Assembly (NCBI RefSeq): GCF_031846345.1
Contig: NZ_JAVRHX010000004.1
Span: 1-64,000 of the forward strand
Reading direction: 5' to 3'
From: Glaciecola petra
Lineage (GTDB): Bacteria > Pseudomonadota > Gammaproteobacteria > Enterobacterales > Alteromonadaceae
Length of the DNA: 64,000 nucleotides
Shown here: piece by piece, positions 25,678-33,913 of the stretch
Layout of the letters: every line of letters begins with the position of its first letter
Numbering within the stretch: position 1 is the stretch's first letter
Made by a program: the position numbers and the translations under genes
Notes under the pieces: generated by a model
What the model saw: only the letters and a program-made list of their open reading frames with translations
Databases searched by the model: none
What the model was told of the DNA's origin: nothing

Positions 25678-26652
25678 CTAAAAGTGCTGATAACCGTGAC
25701 GTGTCTCGCTAGACAAATCATATGCTTGGTTGTTCAAGAGTAAATCAAGCTTACCTGCAGCACCCGTTACCTGGCCGATACAGGTATATTGAATTGAGTA
25801 ACTATCTAAGGTTGTTTGCATGCTTGTTTTTTGTTCTTCAGGCACTGTAAACAAAAGCTCATAGTCATCACCGGAAGTAGTAGCGTACTCTAAGGCTTTT
25901 TCTAAACTGTCGACGTTTTTCCCGAGGGCCGGAGAAATAGGTAACTTATCTAGTTGCAGCAATATACCTGTATCGGAGGTATTTGAAATATGTGCAACAT
26001 CTTGTAATAGACCATCAGATAAATCGATACATGCACTAGCAATTCGTCTTAAACAAGTTCCTGCCAAAACTCGCGGTGCAGGTCTTAAATGCCTATTTAC
26101 TAAATATTCTCGGGCTTCTTTGTCGTTTATTGTCAATTTGCCCTTGAGTATATCTAAACCAGCGCCAGCGTCTCCCAGGGTGCCTGTCACATATATCCAA
26201 TCACCATTTTGGGCGCCGCTGCGTTTTAAGATACTCTCTTGTGGCACGAATCCTTGTGCAGTAAGTGTTAAAGATAGTTGCCCTTTTACAGTATCTCCAC
26301 CTATCAGTTGCACTGAATAATATTCACAAAGCTCAGCTACCATGTCGCTAAACTCAGTCAACCACAATTTATCCACACTTGGCATGGACAACGATAAATT
26401 CAACCATGCTGGCTCTGCTCCCATTGCAGCTAAATCACTTAAATTAACGGCAATAGTTTTATACGCTATATCAGCTGCAGAGGTCCCTTTCAGAAAATGT
26501 ACGTCCTCTATTAACGTATCTGTAGTAGTGACTAAACATTGGTTTTCAGGTACTTGTGTTATGGCTGCGTCATCACCAATACCGAGTATTACATCCTTTC
26601 GGGGAAAACTTTTTCCCGAAAAATATTGTTGTATCAAATTGAATTCATTCAA
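25678..26652 (-). CDS. thiL: Thiamine-monophosphate kinase
   Basis: ThiL phosphorylates thiamine monophosphate to the active cofactor thiamine diphosphate, which Dxs (next operon) needs. Motifs: GIGDDAAI near residue 24, TTDTLIEDVHF, NLSDLAAMGAEP, IGGDTVKG, and SDGLLQDVAHI followed by SGDDYELLFTVP. Length 324 is typical. It lies three bases after nusB and seven before pgpA in one transcription unit. Confidence 0.95.
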   Translation of the reverse strand: MNEFNLIQQYFSGKSFPRKDVILGIGDDAAITQVPENQCLVTTTDTLIEDVHFLKGTSAADIAYKTIAVNLSDLAAMGAEPAWLNLSLSMPSVDKLWLTEFSDMVAELCEYYSVQLIGGDTVKGQLSLTLTAQGFVPQESILKRSGAQNGDWIYVTGTLGDAGAGLDILKGKLTINDKEAREYLVNRHLRPAPRVLAGTCLRRIASACIDLSDGLLQDVAHISNTSDTGILLQLDKLPISPALGKNVDSLEKALEYATTSGDDYELLFTVPEEQKTSMQTTLDSYSIQYTCIGQVTGAAGKLDLLLNNQAYDLSSETRHGYQHF

Positions 26653-26655
26653 AAT

Positions 26656-27078
26656 TTAGGTTCTTTCGTCTTTGCGTAAGGTTTTTACCGCTTTATCCAA
26701 AGCACCATTGATAAATTTATGACTTTCTTCGGCACCAAAAGATTTTGCTAATTCTATCGCCTCATTGATTATCACTTTAAATGGCGTATCAAAACGTTCT
26801 AGCAATTCGTAAGTGGCCAAACGCATAATAGATTTTTCAATAGGGTCTAGCTCTTCAGGAAGGCGTCCTAAATAAGGCTTGTACTTTTTATCGAGGCTAA
26901 CAACGTCGTTAGAGACGCCAGCTAAAATAGCCTGAAAATACTCCATATCGACTTTCTTCATATCATTGGTGGTGACCATCGACAATTCGATTTGTTTAAT
27001 GTCGTTTCCACTCATTAGCCAGCCATAAAGTGCTTGTAAAGCAAGCACTCTAGCTTGTTTGCGGTGAGCTGGTTTCAC
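26656..27078 (-). CDS. nusB: Transcription antitermination protein NusB
   Basis: NusB (140 residues) pairs with NusE (S10) on boxA RNA to protect rRNA transcripts from termination. Markers are KQARVLALQALYGWLMS at the N-terminus, LDPIEKSIMRLATYELL and VIINEAIELAKSFGAEESHKFINGALDKA, split: VIINEAIELAKSFG then KFINGALDKA. The start is GTG at 27078, overlapping the ribH stop as TAGTG. The rrn boxA at 51-62 would be one of its targets. Confidence 0.95.
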   Translation of the reverse strand: MKPAHRKQARVLALQALYGWLMSGNDIKQIELSMVTTNDMKKVDMEYFQAILAGVSNDVVSLDKKYKPYLGRLPEELDPIEKSIMRLATYELLERFDTPFKVIINEAIELAKSFGAEESHKFINGALDKAVKTLRKDERT

Positions 27079-27554
27079 TAAAGTGCCTCATCTAACGCTG
27101 CCATAACATTCACCATTTCTAGCGCACTAAGTGCAGCTTCAGCACCTTTGTTACCTGCTTTTGTGCCTGAACGCTCAATTGCTTGTTCAATGCTGTCGGT
27201 TGTAATAACACCAAATGCTAGCGGAATTGTTGCATCTAGAGAAACCTGTGCAAGACCTTTATTACACTCACCCGCAACAAAATCAAAATGCGGCGTACCA
27301 CCACGTATCACTGCACCTAGCGCAATAATGCCATCAAACTTATTGCTCGCTGCTGCTTTTTTGGCAACAATCGGCAATTCGTATGCGCCAGGGACCCGAA
27401 TTAACGTGATATCGTCAGGGTTAACTTCGCCATGACGCTCAAGGGTATCTAAGGCTCCCTCTAATAAGCTCTCTACAACAAAACTATTGAAACGCGAAAC
27501 CAACACTGCAAATTTTTTGCCTGTTGCTCTTATATTACCTTCAACTACTTGCAT
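27078..27554 (-). CDS. ribH: 6,7-dimethyl-8-ribityllumazine synthase
   Basis: RibH condenses the ribB product with the ribD-derived pyrimidine to lumazine, the penultimate step to riboflavin. It is a 158-residue shell-forming enzyme. Motifs: SRFNSFVVESLLEGAL, VPGAYELPIVAKK, ALGAVIRGGTPHFDFV with the catalytic His, and PLAFGVITTDSIEQAIERSG, split: PLAFGVITTD then SIEQAIERSG. It is coupled to nusB downstream, and follows the ribB-like gene after 83 bases. Confidence 0.96.
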   Translation of the reverse strand: MQVVEGNIRATGKKFAVLVSRFNSFVVESLLEGALDTLERHGEVNPDDITLIRVPGAYELPIVAKKAAASNKFDGIIALGAVIRGGTPHFDFVAGECNKGLAQVSLDATIPLAFGVITTDSIEQAIERSGTKAGNKGAEAALSALEMVNVMAALDEAL

Positions 27555-27637
27555 AAATCGCTGCTCCTCATAAAAAACGGGCGTGATAATAGCATAAAGC
27601 TAGAAAAATAGTCGCTATATTTAACTGGCTTTTTCTA

Positions 27638-28744
27638 TCAATCTTCATCATGAATGTACTCAACTACTTCCAGGCCAAACCCTGAAAGTGCTGAATATTT
27701 TACGGGTTTACTTAACAAACGCATTTTTTGTATACCTAAACTTGCTAAAATCTGACTTCCTACGCCCACTGTGCGAGAAGAGCCTTGCCAAGGTTTACTT
27801 TTAGCGATTTGCTTATTATCTTCGGCTTCAAATAGCTTAACTTGGGCTATTAAGTCTTCTTGTTTGCCCAAAACCACAATCACACCGCCTTCCTCAGCTA
27901 TTCGCTGCATTGCCTTATTTAGTGGCATAGATCTATTTATGGCGCGAGTTGAGCCTAATAAATCGCTCAATGTATTATGCAAATGGACTCTAACTAATGT
28001 TGGTTTATCAGCAACAATAGAGCCTTTTTGAAGAACAAAATGAATTTGTTCGTCAATGACATCCTTATAGGTAATTAAATCAAAATCACCGTAAGTAGTT
28101 GGTAATTTGCAACTGGCAACTTTTTCAATTGTTGTTTCATTGAGGTTTCGATATTCGATTAAATCGGCTATGGTGCCAATTTTTAAATCATGTTCCTGCG
28201 CAAATTTTTCTAATTCAGGGCGTCTTGCCATACTGCCATCTGGATTAAGAATTTCTACGATAACCGACGCAGGCTCGCAACCCGCTAAACGCGCTAAATC
28301 TACCCCAGCTTCAGTATGTCCAGCTCTATTTAGCACACCACCTTCTTTAGCAATTAATGGAAATATATGACCGGGTTGAACGATATCTTCACTGGTAGCA
28401 TCAGTAGCAACCGCTGCCAAAACTGTTTTAGCTCGATCAGCAGCCGAAATGCCTGTGGTTACACCTTTTGCTGCTTCTATAGAAACCGTGAAGTTTGTTG
28501 AAAACTGCGCGCCATTATTATCAACCATAAGTGGCAGTTTTAGTTTCTCACAGCGAGTTTGGGTCATAGGCAAACAAACTAAGCCCTTGGCATGACTGAC
28601 CATAAAATTAATCGCCTCGGGTGTGATATGTTCAGCTGCCATTATCAAATCGCCTTCGTTTTCGCGATCTTCATCATCCATCAAAATAACCATTTTACCT
28701 TTTTTGATGTCAGCTATAATTTCTGCCGTGCTATTTAATGCCAT
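27638..28744 (-). CDS. ribBX: RibBX: 3,4-dihydroxy-2-butanone-4-phosphate synthase with degenerate GTP cyclohydrolase II domain
   Basis: Residues 1-200 form an intact RibB: DDEDRENEGD binds metal and substrate, and HTEAGVDLARLAG is complete. It makes the four-carbon unit from ribulose 5-phosphate. Residues 205-368 resemble GTP cyclohydrolase II, but the zinc cysteines (normally C-x10-C-x-C in the GSLRCDCG region) are gone: that stretch reads HNTLSDLLGSTRAINRSM. The RQEGRGIGL loop is reduced to LGKQEDL. Thus the second domain should not open GTP. This is the RibBX variant described in Proteobacteria such as Shewanella. A true ribA must lie elsewhere. It sits in the rib operon, ten bases after riboflavin synthase. 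Confidence 0.88.
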   Translation of the reverse strand: MALNSTAEIIADIKKGKMVILMDDEDRENEGDLIMAAEHITPEAINFMVSHAKGLVCLPMTQTRCEKLKLPLMVDNNGAQFSTNFTVSIEAAKGVTTGISAADRAKTVLAAVATDATSEDIVQPGHIFPLIAKEGGVLNRAGHTEAGVDLARLAGCEPASVIVEILNPDGSMARRPELEKFAQEHDLKIGTIADLIEYRNLNETTIEKVASCKLPTTYGDFDLITYKDVIDEQIHFVLQKGSIVADKPTLVRVHLHNTLSDLLGSTRAINRSMPLNKAMQRIAEEGGVIVVLGKQEDLIAQVKLFEAEDNKQIAKSKPWQGSSRTVGVGSQILASLGIQKMRLLSKPVKYSALSGFGLEVVEYIHDED

Positions 28745-28754
28745 ATTGTTCTCT

Positions 28755-29417
28755 TTATTTTTTTATATAACCGTTTTCAGCTAAAAAACGTAAGCTAATG
28801 TCTTTTTTATTTGCATGTGCCGCTTTATCGCCTTGCAGTAGTCTTTCTAGATAACGCGCAACCACATCCACTTCTAAATTAACTTTAGTGCCTAAGACAT
28901 AATCCCCAAATACAGTTTCTTGCAATGTATGTGGAATTAACCACAGCATAAAAGAAGCACCATTCACTTCGTTAACGGTTAAACTTACACCGTCTACTGT
29001 AATTGAACCTTTGTGCGCAATATATTTAGCGATGTCTGTGGGCGCTTCTACCCAAACTTCGACATAATTGCTGTGCTTGTTAATCGCCTTAACGCTGCCA
29101 ACGCCATCAACATGGCCACTCACAATATGCCCGCCAAATCGACTATCTGCGCGCATCGCTTTTTCTAAGTTGACCTTATCGCCTATTTTATAATTAGCAA
29201 AGCCTGTATATTTAATAGTTTCAGCTGACACATCCGCGGCATAATAATCATCGCCTTTGTCAACCACTGTTAAACACACACCGCTTGTTGCAATGCTGTC
29301 ACCTAAATGCACATCGTGCATATCAAGTTTACCTACATGTACTTCTAAACGAAAATTATCGCCAAGGTCATCTAAGCGTCTAATGTTGCCAACAGATTCT
29401 ATTATGCCTGTAAACAT
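28755..29417 (-). CDS. ribE: Riboflavin synthase (alpha subunit)
   Basis: A 220-residue enzyme that dismutates two lumazines to riboflavin. It shows the internal duplication of the family: MFTGIIESVGNI with IATSGVCLTVVD in the first barrel, and GHIVSGHVDGVGSV with GSITVDGVSLTVNEV in the second. A C-terminal helix includes DVVARYLERLL. E. coli calls this gene ribC/ribE. It stands between ribD and ribBX. Confidence 0.95.
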   Translation of the reverse strand: MFTGIIESVGNIRRLDDLGDNFRLEVHVGKLDMHDVHLGDSIATSGVCLTVVDKGDDYYAADVSAETIKYTGFANYKIGDKVNLEKAMRADSRFGGHIVSGHVDGVGSVKAINKHSNYVEVWVEAPTDIAKYIAHKGSITVDGVSLTVNEVNGASFMLWLIPHTLQETVFGDYVLGTKVNLEVDVVARYLERLLQGDKAAHANKKDISLRFLAENGYIKK

Positions 29418-29463
29418 GATATTCCTATTGTGTTAGTTGTAATGATATGTGAATGGAAGAAAT

Positions 29464-30660
29464 TCATAAGTTTGCTCTAATTTTGATGTCGCCGCCTACC
29501 AATTTGAGCTCGCTAATTGAGAAGCGAGTTGCGTCTTTTAAAAATTCGGGCGCGTTAACTTTCAGTAAATCTTTCGCGTTGTTACCTAAAATCATCGGTG
29601 CTTGATATACCACCAATTCGTCAACCAAACCCTTTTCAAACAAAGCTCCACATAGGTTTGCGCCCGCTTCCACCCATACATGGTTAATCTCTTGGCAGGC
29701 TAAATCTTTAAGCATTGCCAACAGGTCGATTTTTTGTCCTATATTAGACTGACCGTTACCTCGACTATTTAGCTGCCTTTGTTCAACATTTTCATGTTCG
29801 ATAGCAGAATTGTGTTTTATATTATAAACCAGCGTAGGAGCGCCATCACTAAGGATGTTATGTTGTTGACTGCTCAATTGATTCTGGCTGTCTATAATAA
29901 CCCTTAAAGGTTGTTTTTGCCGCCGAGAAAAACGAACAGCAATATCGCTTGGCAATTGATGAGTTCGCACGTTCAGTTGGGGGTTGTCGTGCAGTACCGT
30001 GCCAGATCCAGTCAAAATTGCACATGCCTTAGCTCGCTCTATTTGCACGTCGGCTCGCGCTTGCTCAGTAGTAATCCATTTGCTTTCACCAGATGCTAAA
30101 GCCGTTTTAGCGTCTAAACTCGACGCCAATTTAACACTGACAAATGGACGTCCATGTTCAATTCTAAAAAAGAAGGTTTTATTGAGTTCTTGTGCTTCAC
30201 TTTGCATTAATCCTATCGATACATCAATACCAGCATTTTTCAGGATGTTAATACCTTTCCCTGCCACCATTGGATTAGGGTCTAGGCAAGCAACAACAAC
30301 CTTTTTTACTCTTGCCGCTACCAGAGCTTGCGCGCAGCTACCTGTTCGGCCAACATGAGCACAGGGCTCTAAACTCACATAAACACTCGCACCCTTTAAG
30401 CTATGCCCATTTGCTACTGCTTGTTCCATTGCATTAATTTCTGCATGGGCTAGACCTGCTCTTTCATGGTAGCCTTCGCCTATAATGACTGGTGCTTCGT
30501 CAAATTGGTCTTTTGTTGCATGTGGTTCTGATACTATTACGCAGCCCACGTGTGGGTTTGGTGTCGTTGAGAACCGCCCTTCTGTGGCTAGCGCTAAGGC
30601 TCTTGCCATCATATTGGCATCAAAAGTGCTAAATTTAGAATTTGGTTTTAAATTCGACAT
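29464..30660 (-). CDS. ribD: Bifunctional riboflavin deaminase/reductase RibD
   Basis: RibD deaminates and then reduces the pyrimidine intermediate that RibH uses. The N-terminal deaminase has HAEINAMEQA and PCAHVGRTGSC for zinc. The reductase begins near residue 160 with RPFVSVKLASSLDAKTAL and ends with the Rossmann-like HVWVEAGANLCGALFE. At 398 residues it is about 30 longer than E. coli RibD. The extra is mostly a Gln/Asn-rich, poorly conserved stretch near residues 275-305 (NIKHNSAIEHENVEQRQLNS). It is followed by ribE after 46 bases. Confidence 0.95.
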   Translation of the reverse strand: MSNLKPNSKFSTFDANMMARALALATEGRFSTTPNPHVGCVIVSEPHATKDQFDEAPVIIGEGYHERAGLAHAEINAMEQAVANGHSLKGASVYVSLEPCAHVGRTGSCAQALVAARVKKVVVACLDPNPMVAGKGINILKNAGIDVSIGLMQSEAQELNKTFFFRIEHGRPFVSVKLASSLDAKTALASGESKWITTEQARADVQIERAKACAILTGSGTVLHDNPQLNVRTHQLPSDIAVRFSRRQKQPLRVIIDSQNQLSSQQHNILSDGAPTLVYNIKHNSAIEHENVEQRQLNSRGNGQSNIGQKIDLLAMLKDLACQEINHVWVEAGANLCGALFEKGLVDELVVYQAPMILGNNAKDLLKVNAPEFLKDATRFSISELKLVGGDIKIRANL

Positions 30661-30705
30661 AATGGCTTTTGTTTTATCAGCAGTGTCAATTCGGTTTGCG
30701 AAAAT

Positions 30706-31161
30706 TTATACATCATCTGATAGCTTGGCAATTTCTTCCCCAAATTCTTTCACATCTTCAAACGAACGATAAACTGAAGCGAATCGCACGTAGGCGACTT
30801 TGTCTAACTCTTTTAATGCAGACATGATTAGTTCACCTATAAACTCAGATTTCACTTCTCGCTCGCCTACAGCTCGTAAAGACGACTTGATTTTAGCAAT
30901 GGTCTGATGGATGGATTCTGTGCTAACAGGCCGTTTTTCAAGTGCTCGGGTCAAACCAGCAACCAGTTTATCTTCGTCAAAAGGTTCACGGGTTTCATCG
31001 CGCTTAATCACTTTGGGCATGACAAGTTCTGCTATTTCGAATGTAGTATAACGTTCAGTGCATTCTAAGCACTGACGTCTGCGCCGAATCTGCTCTCCAC
31101 CAGCAACTAAACGAGAATCGATAACTTTTGTTTCTTGTGCACTACAAAAAGGACAAAACAT
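30706..31161 (-). CDS. nrdR: Transcriptional repressor NrdR
   Basis: NrdR (151 residues) represses ribonucleotide reductase genes when dATP is high. The zinc ribbon is MFCPFC...RRRRQCLEC, followed by the ATP-cone starting at PKVIKRDETREPFDEDKL. It leads the rib genes, a conserved arrangement (nrdR-ribD), 45 bases before ribD. No NrdR box was found within this window. Confidence 0.97.
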   Translation of the reverse strand: MFCPFCSAQETKVIDSRLVAGGEQIRRRRQCLECTERYTTFEIAELVMPKVIKRDETREPFDEDKLVAGLTRALEKRPVSTESIHQTIAKIKSSLRAVGEREVKSEFIGELIMSALKELDKVAYVRFASVYRSFEDVKEFGEEIAKLSDDV

Positions 31162-31185
31162 TAAACATACCTTTATTTAACAACG

Positions 31186-31205
31186 AAGCCGGCATAAACC
31201 GGCTT
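31186..31205 (-). terminator. Hairpin between glyA and nrdR
   Basis: AAGCCGG and CCGGCTT form a seven-base stem with a six-base loop in the glyA-nrdR gap. On the minus strand it is followed by CGTTGTT rather than a solid T run. It is probably a partial terminator for glyA; the nrdR ATG is 25 bases further on, so some read-through is likely. Confidence 0.55.
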
Positions 31206-31245
31206 AGTGGACCTATAGATTTACACTATTTACCTAACAATAATA

Positions 31246-32502
31246 TTAGCTGTAAACAGGGAATTTTTCACACAAACTAACAACTTGACTCTTAACACTA
31301 TCAATAACCTCCTGGTTATCGATATTATCAAGCACATCACAAATCCAATTCGCCACTTGTTTGGCTTCGGTTTCGCTAAATCCGCGACGTGTAATGGCAG
31401 GAGTACCAATACGCAAACCACTTGTCACAAATGGTGACCGAGGGTCGTTAGGAACCGAGTTTTTATTTACGGTAATATTTGCATTACCTAATGCTGCATC
31501 GGCATCTTTACCAGTGATGTCTTTGTCAATCAGGTCTAATAAAAACAGGTGGTTTTCAGTGCCATTTGATACAACTTTATAGCCACGGCTTTGCAACACC
31601 GAACACATCGCTTTTGCATTAATTAATACTTGTTGTTGATACGTTTTGAAATCGTCAGACAAGGCTTCTTTAAAGGCTACTGCTTTAGCCGCAATAACAT
31701 GGCACAATGGCCCACCTTGATTGCCAGGGAATACTGAGCTGTTGAATTTTTTGTATAGCGTTTCATCGCCACAAGCCGATAGTATTAATCCGCCTCTTGG
31801 ACCAGCGAGCGTCTTATGCGTGGTGGTAGTTACAACATGTGCGTGTGGAATTGGGCTGGGGTAAATGCCAGCAGCCACTAAACCCGCAACATGAGCCATA
31901 TCGACTAATAAATAAGCACCTACTTTATCTGCTATTTGTCTAAAACGCGCCCAATCTACAATACCTGAGTAAGCTGAAAAACCACCGATTATAAGTTTTG
32001 GTTTATGTTCAAGGGCAAGCGCCTCAACATTGTCATAATCAATAATGCCGGTTTCTGGATGCAAACCATATTGCACCGCATTATAAGTCTTACCTGAAAA
32101 ATTAACATGAGAGCCATGGGTTAAGTGGCCGCCATCTGCCAAACTCATGCCAAGTACGGTGTCATTTGCGTTAATTAAGGCCATAAAAACAGCAGTATTC
32201 GCTTGTGAACCTGAATGCGGCTGTACGTTGGCATAATCGGCATCAAATAACTGCTTTGCTCTTTCAATGGCTAACTCTTCTGCCACATCCACATGCTCAC
32301 AGCCACCATAATATCGCTTCCCCGGATAGCCCTCAGCATATTTATTTGTGAGTTGTGAACCCTGTGCTTCAAGCACTCTAGGACTACAATAGTTTTCAGA
32401 AGCAATTAGTTCAATATGGTGTTCTTGGCGTTGTTTTTCTGCTTCCATCGCAGCAGATAATTCTGGATCAAATTCAGCGATGGACGTATTGCGTGACAGC
32501 AT
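31246..32502 (-). CDS. glyA: Serine hydroxymethyltransferase
   Basis: GlyA makes glycine and 5,10-methylene-tetrahydrofolate from serine, the main one-carbon source. Key motifs are HIELIASENYCSP, NVQPHSGSQANTAVFMA, GMSLADGGHLTHGS, VDMAHVAGLVAAG, and TTTHKTLAGPRGG with the PLP lysine. 418 residues matches E. coli. A good GAGGAG ribosome site precedes the ATG. The upstream 230 bp hold a long-spaced inverted repeat (32568-32642) but no recognised PurR or MetR site. Confidence 0.97.
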   Translation of the reverse strand: MLSRNTSIAEFDPELSAAMEAEKQRQEHHIELIASENYCSPRVLEAQGSQLTNKYAEGYPGKRYYGGCEHVDVAEELAIERAKQLFDADYANVQPHSGSQANTAVFMALINANDTVLGMSLADGGHLTHGSHVNFSGKTYNAVQYGLHPETGIIDYDNVEALALEHKPKLIIGGFSAYSGIVDWARFRQIADKVGAYLLVDMAHVAGLVAAGIYPSPIPHAHVVTTTTHKTLAGPRGGLILSACGDETLYKKFNSSVFPGNQGGPLCHVIAAKAVAFKEALSDDFKTYQQQVLINAKAMCSVLQSRGYKVVSNGTENHLFLLDLIDKDITGKDADAALGNANITVNKNSVPNDPRSPFVTSGLRIGTPAITRRGFSETEAKQVANWICDVLDNIDNQEVIDSVKSQVVSLCEKFPVYS

Positions 32503-32567
32503 GCGGGCTCCTCGTTCACAAAAATTGGGGAAGGTTTGATAAGCAAAGTATGAAGCTCATCAAAAAA

Positions 32568-32642
32568 ATCGTGCATATTGTAGCGTTTTTGACAGCTTTG
32601 TATATAGATGAAATCGAATATCTAATAGCACTAATGCACGAT
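32568..32642. repeat. Nine-base inverted repeat with 57-bp spacing upstream of glyA
   Basis: ATCGTGCAT (32568-32576) and ATGCACGAT (32634-32642) are perfect inverted copies flanking AT-rich DNA that includes TACAAT, a possible -10 for glyA on the minus strand. It could be a two-site operator or chance. The sites do not match the PurR or MetR consensus. Confidence 0.4.
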
Positions 32643-32736
32643 ATCTTGACAAGAGAATAGCTGCATTGCTACCTTCGCCCAAACACACAAAATATTGTGA
32701 TCATTTTTGTAATAAATTCAGTCGTTTATTGTACTT

Positions 32737-33765
32737 TTATTTATCTTGGTTTTTTAAACTTAATTCAAGTTGTTTGACGCGATCAAATAACTTTCCTATT
32801 TGACGTTGTTGCACGGTATTTTTTTGCCATTCTCTATTTGGTAATACGGGCATGCCTGAAGAGTACACTCCCGCTTCTTTAATAGATTTGGTTACCATTG
32901 AATTACCGGTAATTTGCACTTTATCAGCAATACTAATATGCCCATTAATGGCACATTGCCCAGCAATAACTACATATTTTCCAATTATCGCGCTACCAGC
33001 AATACCAATAGCGCCACACAAACAAGAAAAATCCCCTACTTGAACGTTATGTGCCATATGGACTTGATTATCAATAATGACATGCTTGCCAATAATCGTG
33101 TTGTCAATTGCGCCTCTGTCTATGGTGCATCCGGCACCAATTTCAGTGTCGTGACCGACAACAACAGTTCCCATTTGTGGGATTTTAACCCAAATACCCT
33201 TGTCGTTTGCATAACCAAAACCATCACATCCAATGACAGATCCAGAATGAACCGATACTCTATCACCCAAAACCACTTCATGATAAATAGTCACATTCGC
33301 ACGCAGGTTCACTCCTTCTCCTAACTTTGCCCTTTCACCAATATAGGTATTTGGACCAATGATAGTGTCTGCACCCACTATCGCACCTGCAGCGATAACT
33401 GCCCCGGAGCCTATAGCGACATTGTTGCCGATGACTGCGCTAGGATCGATATTGGCGCGAGCAGAAATACCATTTGCTTGTTTTGGCGTAGTATCTAAAA
33501 ATTGTGCCGCTTTGGCGAAACCGACATACGGATCTTTTACAATTATTGCATTGCCAGAGTATGCCTCAGTCGTTTGTTCATTTATAATGACAGCGCCTGC
33601 TTTTGTGTCACTAAGGTCCTTAGCATATTTAGGATTAGACAAAAAAGATAACTGATGAGATTGGGCTGTGGTTAGGTTACCCATTTCTGTGACGCAATGC
33701 TGGGCATTGCCCTGCACTGTACCGCCAATATGTTCGGCTATTTGTGCAATTGTTACTGGTGGCAT
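32737..33765 (-). CDS. lpxD: UDP-3-O-(3-hydroxyacyl)glucosamine N-acyltransferase
   Basis: LpxD adds the second hydroxyacyl chain in lipid A synthesis. The left-handed helix of hexapeptide repeats (for example AVIGNNVAIGSGAVIAAGAIV, split: AVIGNNVAIG then SGAVIAAGAIV) runs from about residue 100 to 300. The catalytic His lies in HMAHNVQVGD. GVYSSGMPVLPNREW and the C-terminal helix are present. The ATG at 33765 follows AGGAAG by six bases and gives 342 residues. The oddity is location: lpxD normally sits in bamA-skp-lpxD-fabZ-lpxA, none of which is here, so this may be a relocated copy or a paralog. Confidence 0.88.
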   Translation of the reverse strand: MPPVTIAQIAEHIGGTVQGNAQHCVTEMGNLTTAQSHQLSFLSNPKYAKDLSDTKAGAVIINEQTTEAYSGNAIIVKDPYVGFAKAAQFLDTTPKQANGISARANIDPSAVIGNNVAIGSGAVIAAGAIVGADTIIGPNTYIGERAKLGEGVNLRANVTIYHEVVLGDRVSVHSGSVIGCDGFGYANDKGIWVKIPQMGTVVVGHDTEIGAGCTIDRGAIDNTIIGKHVIIDNQVHMAHNVQVGDFSCLCGAIGIAGSAIIGKYVVIAGQCAINGHISIADKVQITGNSMVTKSIKEAGVYSSGMPVLPNREWQKNTVQQRQIGKLFDRVKQLELSLKNQDK

Positions 33766-33913
33766 TAGCAACTTCCTAAAAGAATTATCACGATAATAAA
33801 CAGAATGTTAACACACAAAAAACCGGAAGAAAGCAGGAATATTGTGTAGAATATATAAAGGTTAACAGACCCTAGCAAATAAAATTAATTATTAATTAAG
33901 GATATCAGCCCCC

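Noticed and set aside
27555..27637. Possible FMN riboswitch before the rib genes
   Set aside because: The gaps in the rib block are short (10-83 bases) and show none of the conserved RFN-element segments.
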